From an uncultured Dysosmobacter sp. (GTDB lineage: Bacteria > Bacillota > Clostridia > Oscillospirales > Oscillospiraceae), in the NCBI GenBank assembly GCA_934563745.1, contig CAKTHE010000019.1, positions 1 to 41,893 on the forward strand: DNA of 41,893 nt, given 5' to 3'. Positions 25,884 through 34,504 of the stretch are shown here, piece after piece; within the stretch, counting starts at the first letter, position 1, and each line of letters opens with the position of its first letter. The translations under genes and the position numbers were made by a program. The notes beneath the pieces were generated by a model. That model saw only the letters and a program-made list of their open reading frames with translations, had not been told where the DNA came from and did not search any database.

Positions 25884-26070
25884 AAAGTTCACACTCCGCC
25901 GAAAGAAGTACCCTTTTCCGCCGGACTGCTCCGGCGGTGAGGCCACTTTCATTCTCCCACGCAGCCGCAGAATTTATACTCCGGCAAAGGAATCCTTCCG
26001 GCGCTTACCGTCCCCAGTGCATCCTATGCCGGGAAGGCCTGTGCGGTGTGTCTTTATGCGGATGCCCCTC

Positions 26071-27243
26071 TCAGGGGCGAAGCATCAGCTCCCGTTCCAC
26101 CGGGCAGCCGTTCTCCAGATAGATCCGGGGGACCCGCCGGGAAACGGAGCACAGCAGCTCGTAGGTAATGGTCCCCGCCGCGTCCGCCATCTTTTCGATG
26201 GGGTTCCCCTCGCCGAAAACCACCACCTCGTCGCCGGTCCGGACCTGCGGCAGCTCCGTCAGGTCCACCATGCACATATCCATGCAGATCCGCCCGCGGA
26301 TGGGCGCAGGCCCCCAGGGCGTCATCACAGACCAGCGGTTCGACAGGCAGCGGAACAGCCCGTCTGCATAGCCGATGGGCACCACACCGATCCGGCGGCG
26401 GCCCTCCGCCCGGTAGGTGCGCCCGTAGCTGACCGAGGTGCCCGGCTCATATTCCTTAATGGGGCCGACGGTACTTTTCAGCGTCATCACCGGCTTAAGA
26501 CCGAAATCCACCGACATCTTCTCCGTCCCGAACAGGACGATCCCCGGGCGGCACATGTCCCAGGCATAGTCCGGATGGAACAGGACGCCGCCGGAGTTGT
26601 CGCAATGGTGGATCCGGAAGGTCCTTCCCGTGCGCGTCTCCACTTCCCGGATCATATGGGTAAAGCGCTGGTACTGCAGCTGCGTAAACTCCACACAGGC
26701 GGGATCCCCCGGCTCGTCGGAAACGCAGAAATGCATAAAAACGCCTTCCCAGTCCAGATGGGGCAGCGTCATCGCCTCCAGGATCTCCGCAAGGCTCTGG
26801 TCGAAGTGCGCTTCATCGCACTGGAATCCCAGCCGGCCCATCCCGGTGTCCAGCTTCAGGTGGACCCGCAGTGTCCCGCCGAAGGCGCCCGCCTCCCGGG
26901 AGTAGGCCCGGGCCAGCTCCAGAGAGGGAACATCCTGGGTCACGCGGTTTTCCACCAGGGCCCGCGTCATCTCCGGCGGCGTATAGCCCAGCAGCAGGAT
27001 CGGCAGCCCGATCCCGTAGCGGCGCAGCTCCTCCGCCTCTTCCACATTGGATACGGCCAGGTAATCCGCGCCCAGCTCCTCAAGCTTTTTTGCCACACGA
27101 ATGGCACCATGTCCATACGCATCTGCCTTCACAACGCCCAGATACCTGGCGTTGGGGCCCATCTGCCCGCGCAGCTTCCGATAATTGTATGCCAAATGAT
27201 CCAGGTTGATTTCCGCCCAGGTCCGCCGAAGTAATGTTTCCAT
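26071..27243 (-). CDS. alr: alanine racemase
   Basis: The 390-residue fold-type III PLP enzyme has the PLP-lysine motif GVVKADAYGHGA near residue 40, HLKLDTGMGRLGF near 128, the HHCDNSGG segment, and the catalytic tyrosine in SVSYGRTY near 265. It makes D-alanine for peptidoglycan from L-alanine. It lies in the nnr-ydcC-like-alr-mazF block, an order close to the Bacillus acpS-ydcC-alr-ndoAI-ndoA cluster. Start ATG 27243. A GCCCCTCTCAGGGGC hairpin overlaps its stop codon (26064-26078) without a T tract. Confidence 0.95.
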   Translation of the reverse strand: METLLRRTWAEINLDHLAYNYRKLRGQMGPNARYLGVVKADAYGHGAIRVAKKLEELGADYLAVSNVEEAEELRRYGIGLPILLLGYTPPEMTRALVENRVTQDVPSLELARAYSREAGAFGGTLRVHLKLDTGMGRLGFQCDEAHFDQSLAEILEAMTLPHLDWEGVFMHFCVSDEPGDPACVEFTQLQYQRFTHMIREVETRTGRTFRIHHCDNSGGVLFHPDYAWDMCRPGIVLFGTEKMSVDFGLKPVMTLKSTVGPIKEYEPGTSVSYGRTYRAEGRRRIGVVPIGYADGLFRCLSNRWSVMTPWGPAPIRGRICMDMCMVDLTELPQVRTGDEVVVFGEGNPIEKMADAAGTITYELLCSVSRRVPRIYLENGCPVERELMLRP

Positions 27244-27312
27244 GCTGCCTTCCGGCCTCCGTTTCGCTTTTGTAAAAAATTATGCGCTCCCGCCCGCCGG
27301 GCGGGACTGTCC

Positions 27313-27918
27313 TCACAGGGTCTCATCTACTATAGCATCAAATTCGAACTTCGTAAACTCCACCTGCAAAATTACTTGCCCATCTTCTTCGATCTCCCCC
27401 CGCAGGGGCGTGTGATCAGCCTTGAGCCAGAGGACCGACACGATCTTGCCGCCTTCCGGACCGGTCTGCTCCAGGCACAGCCGCAGGCACTCCGTTCCGT
27501 CCAGCTTCTCCGCGTTCTGCTCCAAAAGCCATCCCTCCCGCAGCGCGCTCATCAGGCGGGGCAGCGCCCCGGCCGGGGAAAGGCCCCGGGTCCCGGCGGC
27601 CCCGACGCTGAAGGGAAGCTCCTCGCACTCCAACGTGCACCCGTCAGCCCCAAGCGCGGCCTGCACGCCGGAAATCTCCTCCGGCTCCAGCACCTCCACT
27701 TCGGCGCTTCCATCCTCTGCATGGTATGTGCACGCCAGGGTATAGCACTCCTCCAGCCCCTCCTGGCTGCAGGTCACCCGGGCCTCCATCGTGCACCCGT
27801 CCATGGACTGGTACGGTGCCCGGTAAGCGGATGCCGCATCTTCCTTCTGCTGTCCTCCGCCGCAGGCGCTCAGCGCCAGGCAGAGCAATATCATCGGTAC
27901 GCAGTGTCCTGCGCGCAC
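27313..27918 (-). CDS. lipoprotein, YdcC/LolA-like by position
   Basis: The 201-residue protein starts at GTG 27918 (AAAGGAG 7 bases upstream) and has a lipoprotein signal with the lipobox LSAC at about 16-19. It is therefore likely lipidated and held on the outer face of the membrane. The mature part is beta-rich, with pattern segments such as SMDGCTMEARVTCSQEGLEECYTLACTYH and KADHTPLRGEIEEDGQVILQVEFTKFEFD, consistent with a LolA-like lipid-binding half barrel. In Bacillus the LolA-like YdcC gene holds the same place just before alr. The family call rests on fold pattern and synteny, not on strong motifs. Confidence 0.72.
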   Translation of the reverse strand: MRAGHCVPMILLCLALSACGGGQQKEDAASAYRAPYQSMDGCTMEARVTCSQEGLEECYTLACTYHAEDGSAEVEVLEPEEISGVQAALGADGCTLECEELPFSVGAAGTRGLSPAGALPRLMSALREGWLLEQNAEKLDGTECLRLCLEQTGPEGGKIVSVLWLKADHTPLRGEIEEDGQVILQVEFTKFEFDAIVDETL

Positions 27919-27961
27919 CTGCCCGCTCCTTTCTTCCGGCCTCCGCCGGCTGTCCCCTCCG

Positions 27962-29512
27962 TCAGATCCCGATGCTTACAAACGACTCCGGCAGCGTATC
28001 CACCAGGTCCTGCGGGGTCATGGCATACTCCGTCCGCCGCGCCGCCGCCAGATCTCCGGCCCGCCCGTGGAGGAATACCCCGCAGCCCGCCGCCTGTACG
28101 GGCGTCGCCCCCTGGCACACCAGGGCGGCAACGATCCCCGTCAGCACGTCGCCGCTGCCGCCCTTGGCCATTCCGGAGTTTCCCGTCGGATTCACCAGAA
28201 CATTTCCCGCAGGCGAGGCGATCAGCGTCCGGTGCCCCTTCAAAACCAGCGTGCAGCCGTGCTGCACCGCAAAGTCCCGGGCGCACCGGGTCCGGTCTGC
28301 CCCCGCTAGGCGGCCGCCCAGCCGGGCGAACTCCCCATCATGGGGCGTAAGGATCGTCACCCGGCCGGCCCGCGCGTCCAGAACATCTATATGCCCTTCC
28401 AGCGCATTGATGCCATCCGCGTCCAGAATAACCGGCTTCTCCGTCCGGCGCAGCAGGGCGCAGACCAGGCGGGTGATCTGCTCACTGCGCCCAAGCCCGG
28501 GCCCCAGAGCCAGGACATCGCAGCTTTCCAGCCGCTTCTCGATCCGCTCCAGCGCCTTGGCATGCAGGCGCCCCTCCTTGGTATCCGGCAGCGGGAAGGG
28601 CATGGCGCCCGTGCATTTTTCCGCCTCCACCGGCCAGATCCGCTCCGGGACCCCCAGATAGACCAGCCCGCAGCCGGAACGCTCCGCGGCCGACGCCGTC
28701 AAGTACGGCGCGCCGGTGTAGCCCACGGATCCACCCACCACCAGCAGCTTTCCGAATACGCCCTTGTGCCCGTCGGCACGGCGCGCCGGCAGCCCGGCCC
28801 GGACGAAGTCCTCCCCGACCAGCTGCACCGGACAGGCAAGCCCGCGGACCAGATCCTCCGGGATCCCGATCCCGTGCACCCGGACATCCCCCGCACAGCT
28901 CCCGCCCGCGCCCACATAGTTTCCGATTTTCGGCAGAGTAAAGGTCACCGTCCGGTCCGCCCGGACCGCGCAGCCCAGAATGCGTCCGCTGTCCGCCTCC
29001 ACGCCGCTGGCAATATCCACGGCCAGAACACGGCCTGACGCCTGATTGATCAGCGCGATGGCCGCTGCCTGCGGTGCATCCGGTGTGATCTCCCGGGAAA
29101 GGCCCACGCCAAAGAGCGCATCCACCACCAGGGCGCTGGTCCGGATCCACCGGCACTGCTCCTCCTTCGCCGGGTCAAACGGCTCCAGCCCAATCCCGCA
29201 TTCGCTTAAGCGGCGGGTCATCTCCTGGGCATCCGGCGTCATGCGCGCATAGGTCCCCACCAGAAAGACCCGGGTCTGTACACCGGCCAAAAAAAGAAGC
29301 CGCGCCGCCGCGATCCCATCGCCGCCGTTGTTGCCGCAGCCACACAGCACGGCGGCCCGCGCCTTTCCGGGCAGGCAGTCCGCCAGCAGTTCCAGCCCCG
29401 CCGCGCATACACCCTCCGCCGCCCGTTCCATCAGGGTCAGCGAAGGGATCTTCCGCTCCCCGATAGCCCTCTGGTCCAGGGTGCGCATCTGCTCCGATGT
29501 CGTCAGCTTCAT
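27962..29512 (-). CDS. nnr: bifunctional NAD(P)H-hydrate epimerase / ADP-dependent dehydratase
   Basis: The 516-residue protein joins an N-terminal YjeF epimerase domain (MKLTTSEQMRTLDQRAI, LCGCGNNGGDGIAAARLL, VVDALFGVGL) and a C-terminal ribokinase-like dehydratase domain (GKLLVVGGSVGYTGAPYL, LALGPGLGRS, LTPHDGEFARL, GNSGMAKGGSGDVLTGI). Together they repair hydrated NADH and NADPH. I chose ATG 29512, with GGGAGGG 6 bases upstream, over the ATG at 29527. It heads the minus-strand block with a good promoter and faces the T-box of pheST divergently. Confidence 0.95.
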   Translation of the reverse strand: MKLTTSEQMRTLDQRAIGERKIPSLTLMERAAEGVCAAGLELLADCLPGKARAAVLCGCGNNGGDGIAAARLLFLAGVQTRVFLVGTYARMTPDAQEMTRRLSECGIGLEPFDPAKEEQCRWIRTSALVVDALFGVGLSREITPDAPQAAAIALINQASGRVLAVDIASGVEADSGRILGCAVRADRTVTFTLPKIGNYVGAGGSCAGDVRVHGIGIPEDLVRGLACPVQLVGEDFVRAGLPARRADGHKGVFGKLLVVGGSVGYTGAPYLTASAAERSGCGLVYLGVPERIWPVEAEKCTGAMPFPLPDTKEGRLHAKALERIEKRLESCDVLALGPGLGRSEQITRLVCALLRRTEKPVILDADGINALEGHIDVLDARAGRVTILTPHDGEFARLGGRLAGADRTRCARDFAVQHGCTLVLKGHRTLIASPAGNVLVNPTGNSGMAKGGSGDVLTGIVAALVCQGATPVQAAGCGVFLHGRAGDLAAARRTEYAMTPQDLVDTLPESFVSIGI

Positions 29513-29563
29513 AAAGATCCCTCCCATGTTGTTCCGCGCCCTTCGTTTTCCGTATGATTCCTC

Positions 29564-29592
29564 ATTATAAAAGGAACCCGCCCTCTTTGCAA
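29564..29592 (-). promoter_or_regulatory. promoter of the nnr-alr-mazF block
   Basis: On the minus strand, -35 TTGCAA (29587-29592), a 17-base spacer and a perfect -10 TATAAT (29564-29569), about 50 bases before nnr. Confidence 0.7.
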
Positions 29593-29625
29593 ACCCCTTT
29601 TCCGCCCGGCAGCCCGTTTTGCCTC

Positions 29626-29654
29626 TTGCAATTTCCGTCCGGGTATGTTATAAG
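29626..29654 (+). promoter_or_regulatory. promoter of the pheST T-box transcript
   Basis: A -35 TTGCAA (29626-29631) and a -10 TATAAG (29649-29654) have a 17-base spacer, immediately upstream of the T-box leader. Confidence 0.7.
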
Positions 29655-29659
29655 AGATG

Positions 29660-29894
29660 GATGTATCAGCGTTGAATGGGAAAATAACCGCAAAACACCG
29701 CTCAGAGAGGCCCGGTCGCCGGCTGCAAGCCGGGCTGCGGAAGTTCGGTTTGGTTCGCCCGGGAGCTGCCGTGGAGACACGGCCGGTCAATCCCCGTTAT
29801 CCGATCACAAGCGCATGCGGGCATTCCGCATGAATTTGGGTGGTACCGCGGAAGGCGCGCCTTTCGTCCCATATGGGACGAGGGGCGTTTTTTT
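29660..29894 (+). ncRNA. T-box leader (tRNA-sensing riboswitch) of pheST
   Basis: The leader carries the T-box GGGTGGTACCGCG (29838-29850) and then a 13-bp terminator stem (29858-29870 with 29875-29887, loop ATAT) followed by seven T. Upstream, the stem I region (about 29695-29770) starts near CTCAGAGAGG. It holds two TTC triplets (29744-29746 and 29754-29756) that could serve as the Phe specifier. Uncharged tRNA(Phe) would stabilise the antiterminator and let pheST be transcribed. The Phe assignment rests mainly on the downstream genes. Confidence 0.92.
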
Positions 29895-29987
29895 ATTGGT
29901 CAGCCGAAGCGCATAGCCGCAGCTCCCCTCCTTCCGAATGCCCGGCCCGAAGGTGTATTTTATTCCATACAAAGGAGTTTCATAGCT

Positions 29988-31016
29988 ATGATGAAAGAAC
30001 AGTTGGAAGCCATTCGCAAAAACGCGCTGGAATCCATCGCCGCTACCCATGCCGCCGCAGATCTGGATGCGCTGCGGGTGCGCTATCTGGGCAAAAAAGG
30101 CGAGCTGACAGCCCTGCTCAAGCAGATGGGCAGTCTGTCGGCCGAGCTGCGCCCCGTGATGGGCCAGATGGCCAACGAGGTCCGCACCTCTCTGGAGCAG
30201 GCCATCGAGTCCCAGGCGGACGCCCTGGCCGAAAAGGCGCTGGAGGCCAAGCTGAATCTGGAGACGGTGGACGTCACCATCCCCGGCAAAAAAACACAGC
30301 TGGGGCACAAGCATCCCATGTACACCGTGCTTGACGAGATCAAAGAGATCTTCATCGACATGGGCTTTGAGATCCTGGACGGTCCCGAGATCGAACAGGA
30401 GGAGTACAACTTCACCAAGCTGAACACTCCTGCCGACCATCCGGCGCGGGAGTGGTCGGATACATTCTATCTGACCGAGGATTCCAAGATCCTGCTGCGG
30501 ACGCAGACCTCCCCCATGCAGATCCGCTCCATCGAAGCCCACGGCGTTCCCATTCGCATGATCTCTCCGGGCCGGGTTTACCGAAAGGATGAGGTCGACG
30601 CCACCCACTCCCCCATGTTCCATCAGATCGAAGGTCTGGTCGTGGACAAGGGCATCACCATGGCGGACCTGAAGGGGACCCTGAACGCCGTTATCCGTGC
30701 CATTTACGGGGCGGACACCAAGACCCGCTTCCGTCCGCATCACTTCCCCTTCACCGAGCCCTCCTGCGAGGTGGATATCCAGTGCCATAAATGCGGCGGC
30801 GCCGGCTGCCCCACCTGCAAGGGCGAGGGCTGGATCGAGGTCCTGGGCGCCGGTATGGTGCATCCCAAGGTCCTGCGCAACTGCGGCGTGGATCCCGACG
30901 TGTATTCCGGCTTCGCCTTCGGCTTCGGTCTGGAGCGTCTTGCCATGGGCCAGTTCAAGATCAGCGACCTGCGCCTGATCTTCGAAAACGACACCCGCTT
31001 TTTGGAGCAGTTCTGA
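29988..31016 (+). CDS. pheS: phenylalanine--tRNA ligase alpha subunit
   Basis: The 342-residue class II synthetase has an N-terminal coiled-coil (about 1-90), the motif 2 region GRVYRKDEVDATHSPMFHQIEG, FRPHHFPFTEPSCEVD, and the motif 3 GFAFGFGLERLAMGQFKI near residue 310. It forms an alpha2-beta2 enzyme with PheT and holds the catalytic site. The ATG at 29988 follows CAAAGGAG. It is controlled by the T-box upstream. It also contains a zinc-ribbon-like CHKCGGAGCPTCKGEGW (near 265), seen in many PheS proteins. An unusual 251-base gap separates it from pheT. Confidence 0.97.
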   Translation: MMKEQLEAIRKNALESIAATHAAADLDALRVRYLGKKGELTALLKQMGSLSAELRPVMGQMANEVRTSLEQAIESQADALAEKALEAKLNLETVDVTIPGKKTQLGHKHPMYTVLDEIKEIFIDMGFEILDGPEIEQEEYNFTKLNTPADHPAREWSDTFYLTEDSKILLRTQTSPMQIRSIEAHGVPIRMISPGRVYRKDEVDATHSPMFHQIEGLVVDKGITMADLKGTLNAVIRAIYGADTKTRFRPHHFPFTEPSCEVDIQCHKCGGAGCPTCKGEGWIEVLGAGMVHPKVLRNCGVDPDVYSGFAFGFGLERLAMGQFKISDLRLIFENDTRFLEQF

Positions 31017-31267
31017 AAATTCAGTCGAGGGGCGCAGCCCGGCCACACGGATCCTGCCGCGGCCCGCGCGTCTGCTCCCCGAAGCGTTTCTGCGGTGCAT
31101 CTGCCGCCGCAGCGCACAAGCGAAACGCATTTTGCCGCGCCGTGGGCGCAGCAGGCATGCATCGGCTCCCGCGCCGGTACGGCGCAGCCCCGGCGAACGG
31201 TTCTCGCCGGCGCGCGGGAGATCGGAGGGAGTCTGATTCCCTTCGAAATAAAAGAGGAGGATAAACC
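31017..31267. repeat. structured GC-rich spacer between pheS and pheT
   Basis: The gap holds two nested inverted repeats. The first has GCGTTTC (31084-31090) facing GAAACGC (31122-31128), enclosing CTGCGG (31090-31095) and CCGCAG (31107-31112). The second has CTCCCGCGCCGG (31166-31177) facing CCGGCGCGCGGGAG (31207-31220), enclosing CGGCGA/TCGCCG. No open frame has a ribosome site. It resembles a palindromic intergenic element, or a processing/attenuation structure inside the operon. Only one copy is visible in the window. Confidence 0.6.
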
Positions 31268-33964
31268 ATGAAACTTTCCCGTAAATGGTTAAATGAATTT
31301 GTAGAAGTCGGCTCGGTCAGCGACCGGGACTTTGCCGAGGCCATGACCCTCTCCGGCTCCAAGGTGGAGATCACGGAGGATCTGGGCGCTTCCCTTAAAA
31401 ATGTGGTCGTCGGCCGAGTCGTCTCCATGGAAAAGCATCCGGATTCGGATCATATGTGGGTCTGCCAGCTGGACATCGGCGAAGCAGAGCCCACGCAGAT
31501 CGTCACCGGCGCCTGGAACATCCATGTGGGTGACCTGGTCCCGGTGGCCAAGCACAAGTCCCTGCTGCCCGGCGGCGTGAAGATCGAAAAGGGCAAGCTC
31601 CGGGGCGTTGTGTCCAACGGCATGCTGTGCTCGCTGAAGGAGCTGGGCCTGACGGCCGAGCACGACTATCCCTATGCCGTGATCACCCCCGCCGCCCTGC
31701 TGAACGACTATAAGCCGCTGGATCCGAACAAGCCCTCTATCCCCGCCGACATCAAGGCCGGTGATCCGGTATTCGGCCCCGTCGTCTGCGGCCGGGTGCT
31801 GGAGTGCGAGCCCCAAACCTACGGCCGTTATCACACCACGCTGGACCTGGGCGGCGCCACCGCTTCTCCCGATACCGGCTGCTCCAACATCCATGTGGGC
31901 GACCTGGTGGCTTTCAACTCCAAGTCCGACGCCATCTGCACCCTGGCGGATCTGCATGCCGAGCAGAAGGAATTCCCCCACTGCATCACCGACGGCATTT
32001 TCGTGCTCAACGAAAGCGGCGCAAAGCCCGGCGACGATATGGCCGCCCTGATCGGTGCCGACGATCATGTGGTGGAATTTGAGATCACGCCCAACCGTCC
32101 GGACTGCCTGAGCGTCATCGGCCTGGCCCGGGAGGCGGCCGTCACCTTCCACAAGCCCCTCAAGCTCCACACCCCGGAGATCCGGGGCTGCGGCGGTTCC
32201 ATCGCGGAGCTGGTGGACATCGACATTGAAGATCCCGATCTGTGCCCCCGCTACACGGCCCGCATGGTGAAAAACGTAAAGATCCAGCCCTCCCCCGCCT
32301 GGCTGCGGGAGCGGCTGCGCAACTCCGGCGTCCGTCCCATCAACAACATCGTGGATATCACCAACTACGTGATGCTGGAATACGGCCAGCCCATGCACGC
32401 CTTTGACTTCTCCTGCGTGAAGGGAGGCCACATCGTGGTCCGCACCGCCCGGGAGGGGGAAAGCATCCAGACGCTGGACGGGAAGGACCACAGCCTCACC
32501 CCCTCCATGCTGTGCATCTGCGATGAGCATAAGCCCGTGTGCGTGGCAGGCGTTATGGGCGGCGCCAACTCGGAAATCGTGGGCGACACCGCCCAGGTGC
32601 TGTTTGAATCCGCCAACTTCAACGGCGCCTCTGTCCGCCGGACCGCGACGGCCTTAAACATGCGCACCGACGCATCCGCCCGCTACGAAAAGGGCCTGGA
32701 TCCCTTGAACACTCTCAAGGCCGTCCAGCGGGCCTGCGAGCTGGTGGAGCTGCTGGGTGCCGGCGAGGTGGTGGATGGCGTCATGGATGTGATCGCCAAA
32801 GATTCCAACCCCGTCACCGTCAAGCTGGAGCCGGAAAAGGTCAACGCGCTGCTGGGCACCGACGTCCCGGAAGAGGAAATGCGCCGGATCCTGCTGGAGC
32901 TGGGCTTCGGTCTGGACGGCGACACCATTCTGGTCCCCTCCTGGCGCGGCGATGTGGAGCACTACTCCGATATTGCCGAGGAAGTCGCCCGGTTCTACGG
33001 CTATAACAAGATCCCCGACACCCTTTCTTCCGGCGTGAATCCCCGCCGCGGCTTCTCCCCGGTGCAGAAGGTGGAAAACGCCCTGGGCGCCCTGTGCCGC
33101 AGCGTTGGGTATGATGAGATCATCACCTACTCCTTCATCAGTCCCAGCTATTATGACAAGATCAATCTGCCGGCCGACTCTCCGCTGCGCAGCTCCATGC
33201 GGATCCTGAACCCCCTGGGAGAGGATACCTCTATCATGCGGACAACCACCCTGCCGTCCATGCTGGAAATTCTGGCCCGCAACAACCACTTCCGCAACAA
33301 GAGCGCCCGTCTTTATGAGCTGGGCCGCACCTACTTTGCCCGCAAGGATGGCTCCGGCCTGGCGGACGAGCCCAAGGTCCTTTCCCTGGGGGCCTACGGT
33401 CCGGATCTGGACTTCTTCGCCCTCAAGGGCGCGGTGGAGACGGTGCTGGACGGCCTGCGCATCACGGACGTCCGCTATGAAGCGGAGCGGAGCAATCCTT
33501 CCTATCATCCGGGTCGCTGCGCCAAGATCTGGTGCGGTGAAACCCTGCTGGGCGTCCTGGGCCAGATCCATCCGCAGGTCGCCGCCCACTACGACGTGGA
33601 CTGCGAGCTGTACGCGGCTGAGCTCTCCTTTGACGCGCTTTACGCCTGCAAGGGGGCCATGCCCGTTTACCAGCCGCTTCCCCGCTTCCCCGCCGTCACC
33701 CGGGACATTGCCGTGGTCTGCGACAAGGCGGTTCCCGTCGGGGCGCTGGAGGCCTGCATCAAAAAGGGCGCCCACGGCCTTTTGAAAGAGGCGGCCCTCT
33801 TCGACATCTATACCGGTCCCGGCGTGCCGGCCGGCAAAAAGAGCGTTGCCTTCAGTCTGACGCTCCGTTCGGATGAGCGCAGCCTGACCGCGGAAGAAGC
33901 CGACGCGGATGTCAAGAGCATTCTGGATCTGCTCCGCTCGGAGCTGGACGCCGTTCTGCGCTGA
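31268..33964 (+). CDS. pheT: phenylalanine--tRNA ligase beta subunit, with a duplicated tRNA-binding-like domain
   Basis: At 898 residues it is about 95 longer than the usual form near 800. It opens with MKLSRKWLNEFVEV, then an EMAP-type tRNA-binding domain (about 40-130). It ends with B3/B4 editing parts (EFEITPNRPDCLSVIGLARE onward), the B5 domain (YEKGLDPLNTL, VPSWRGDVEHYSDIAEEVAR), a core-like domain and the C-terminal FDX-ACB domain. The extra length lies at about 135-230: VVCGRVLECEPQTYGRYHTTLDLG followed by NIHVGDLV repeats the pattern of the first domain. GAGGAGG precedes the ATG. It is the last gene of the T-box operon. Confidence 0.95.
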   Translation: MKLSRKWLNEFVEVGSVSDRDFAEAMTLSGSKVEITEDLGASLKNVVVGRVVSMEKHPDSDHMWVCQLDIGEAEPTQIVTGAWNIHVGDLVPVAKHKSLLPGGVKIEKGKLRGVVSNGMLCSLKELGLTAEHDYPYAVITPAALLNDYKPLDPNKPSIPADIKAGDPVFGPVVCGRVLECEPQTYGRYHTTLDLGGATASPDTGCSNIHVGDLVAFNSKSDAICTLADLHAEQKEFPHCITDGIFVLNESGAKPGDDMAALIGADDHVVEFEITPNRPDCLSVIGLAREAAVTFHKPLKLHTPEIRGCGGSIAELVDIDIEDPDLCPRYTARMVKNVKIQPSPAWLRERLRNSGVRPINNIVDITNYVMLEYGQPMHAFDFSCVKGGHIVVRTAREGESIQTLDGKDHSLTPSMLCICDEHKPVCVAGVMGGANSEIVGDTAQVLFESANFNGASVRRTATALNMRTDASARYEKGLDPLNTLKAVQRACELVELLGAGEVVDGVMDVIAKDSNPVTVKLEPEKVNALLGTDVPEEEMRRILLELGFGLDGDTILVPSWRGDVEHYSDIAEEVARFYGYNKIPDTLSSGVNPRRGFSPVQKVENALGALCRSVGYDEIITYSFISPSYYDKINLPADSPLRSSMRILNPLGEDTSIMRTTTLPSMLEILARNNHFRNKSARLYELGRTYFARKDGSGLADEPKVLSLGAYGPDLDFFALKGAVETVLDGLRITDVRYEAERSNPSYHPGRCAKIWCGETLLGVLGQIHPQVAAHYDVDCELYAAELSFDALYACKGAMPVYQPLPRFPAVTRDIAVVCDKAVPVGALEACIKKGAHGLLKEAALFDIYTGPGVPAGKKSVAFSLTLRSDERSLTAEEADADVKSILDLLRSELDAVLR

Positions 33965-33975
33965 CCCTTTCCCGG

Positions 33976-34016
33976 ATTCCCCGCCGTCCGTCTTTTCGGA
34001 TGGCGGGGAATTTTTT
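33976..34016 (+). terminator. intrinsic terminator of pheST
   Basis: A near-perfect 15-bp stem (33976-33990 with 33997-34011, one G-T pair) with a 6-base loop runs into six T, 12 bases after the pheT stop. Confidence 0.92.
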
Positions 34017-34026
34017 GTGGAAACGC

Positions 34027-34055
34027 TTTACACTCCGGGCAAAAGCGAGTATACT
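34027..34055 (+). promoter_or_regulatory. promoter of ireB
   Basis: A -35 TTTACA (34027-34032), a 17-base spacer and a -10 TATACT (34050-34055), about 40 bases before the ireB start. Confidence 0.75.
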
Positions 34056-34095
34056 AGTCTTGGTTTAAAAGAATTACGGAGAAAGGTGGTCTCAT

Positions 34096-34341
34096 ATGGA
34101 CGATTACACCCGCAAGTTTACCATTGCCATGGATAAGGACGCTGAGATCCACCAGATGCTCTTGACGGTCTATCAGGCTCTGGAGGAAAAAGGCTATAAC
34201 CCGATCAATCAGATCGTCGGTTATATTCTCTCTGAGGACCCCACCTATATCACGAACCATAACAATGCCCGTACGCTGATCCGCAAGATCGACCGGGATG
34301 AGCTGCTGCAGGTTCTGGTCCGGCACTATCTGAATCCCTGA
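34096..34341 (+). CDS. ireB: IreB family regulatory phosphoprotein (UPF0297)
   Basis: The 81-residue protein matches the compact IreB/YrzL family along its whole length, including [24 protein letters not shown] and the C-terminal [13 protein letters not shown]. In Enterococcus, IreB is phosphorylated by the PASTA kinase IreK and affects cephalosporin resistance; the role here is inferred from that. The ribosome site GAGAAAGGTGG precedes ATG 34096. In many Firmicutes ireB is followed by ruvX and a DUF1292 gene; here it stands alone between terminators. Confidence 0.93.
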   Translation: MDDYTRKFTIAMDKDAEIHQMLLTVYQALEEKGYNPINQIVGYILSEDPTYITNHNNARTLIRKIDRDELLQVLVRHYLNP

Positions 34342-34438
34342 CGGTATTTTTCCGGCGTCCGGCCGCGGTTTCAGGGGGAATGGCGTTCCCTGCCCTTCGT
34401 CTGAAAAGTCCGCGTTCCGGCAGCTCTGTCAAATAACG

Positions 34439-34477
34439 AAAGAAGGAAGCGGTCAAACCCGCTTCCTTCTTTTTTTG
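34439..34477. terminator. bidirectional terminator after ireB
   Basis: A perfect 14-bp stem AAAGAAGGAAGCGG/CCGCTTCCTTCTTT has a short loop, followed by more T on the plus strand. On the minus strand it is followed by CGTTATTT. It serves ireB and the convergent kinase-like gene. Confidence 0.85.
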
Positions 34478-34504
34478 TTCTTTTCAGGCGCCCTCTGCGG
34501 CCGC

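Noticed and set aside
25884..26070. Hidden antitoxin gene between alr and mazF
   Set aside because: No frame of suitable length with a ribosome site or ribbon-helix-helix pattern exists in the gap.
29554..29916. Open frames crossing the pheST leader
   Set aside because: The stretch is a clear T-box leader, and the frames lack ribosome sites.
31886..31908. Assembly duplication inside pheT
   Set aside because: Only 23 bases are nearly identical to the first copy; the flanks have diverged, so an assembly error is unlikely.
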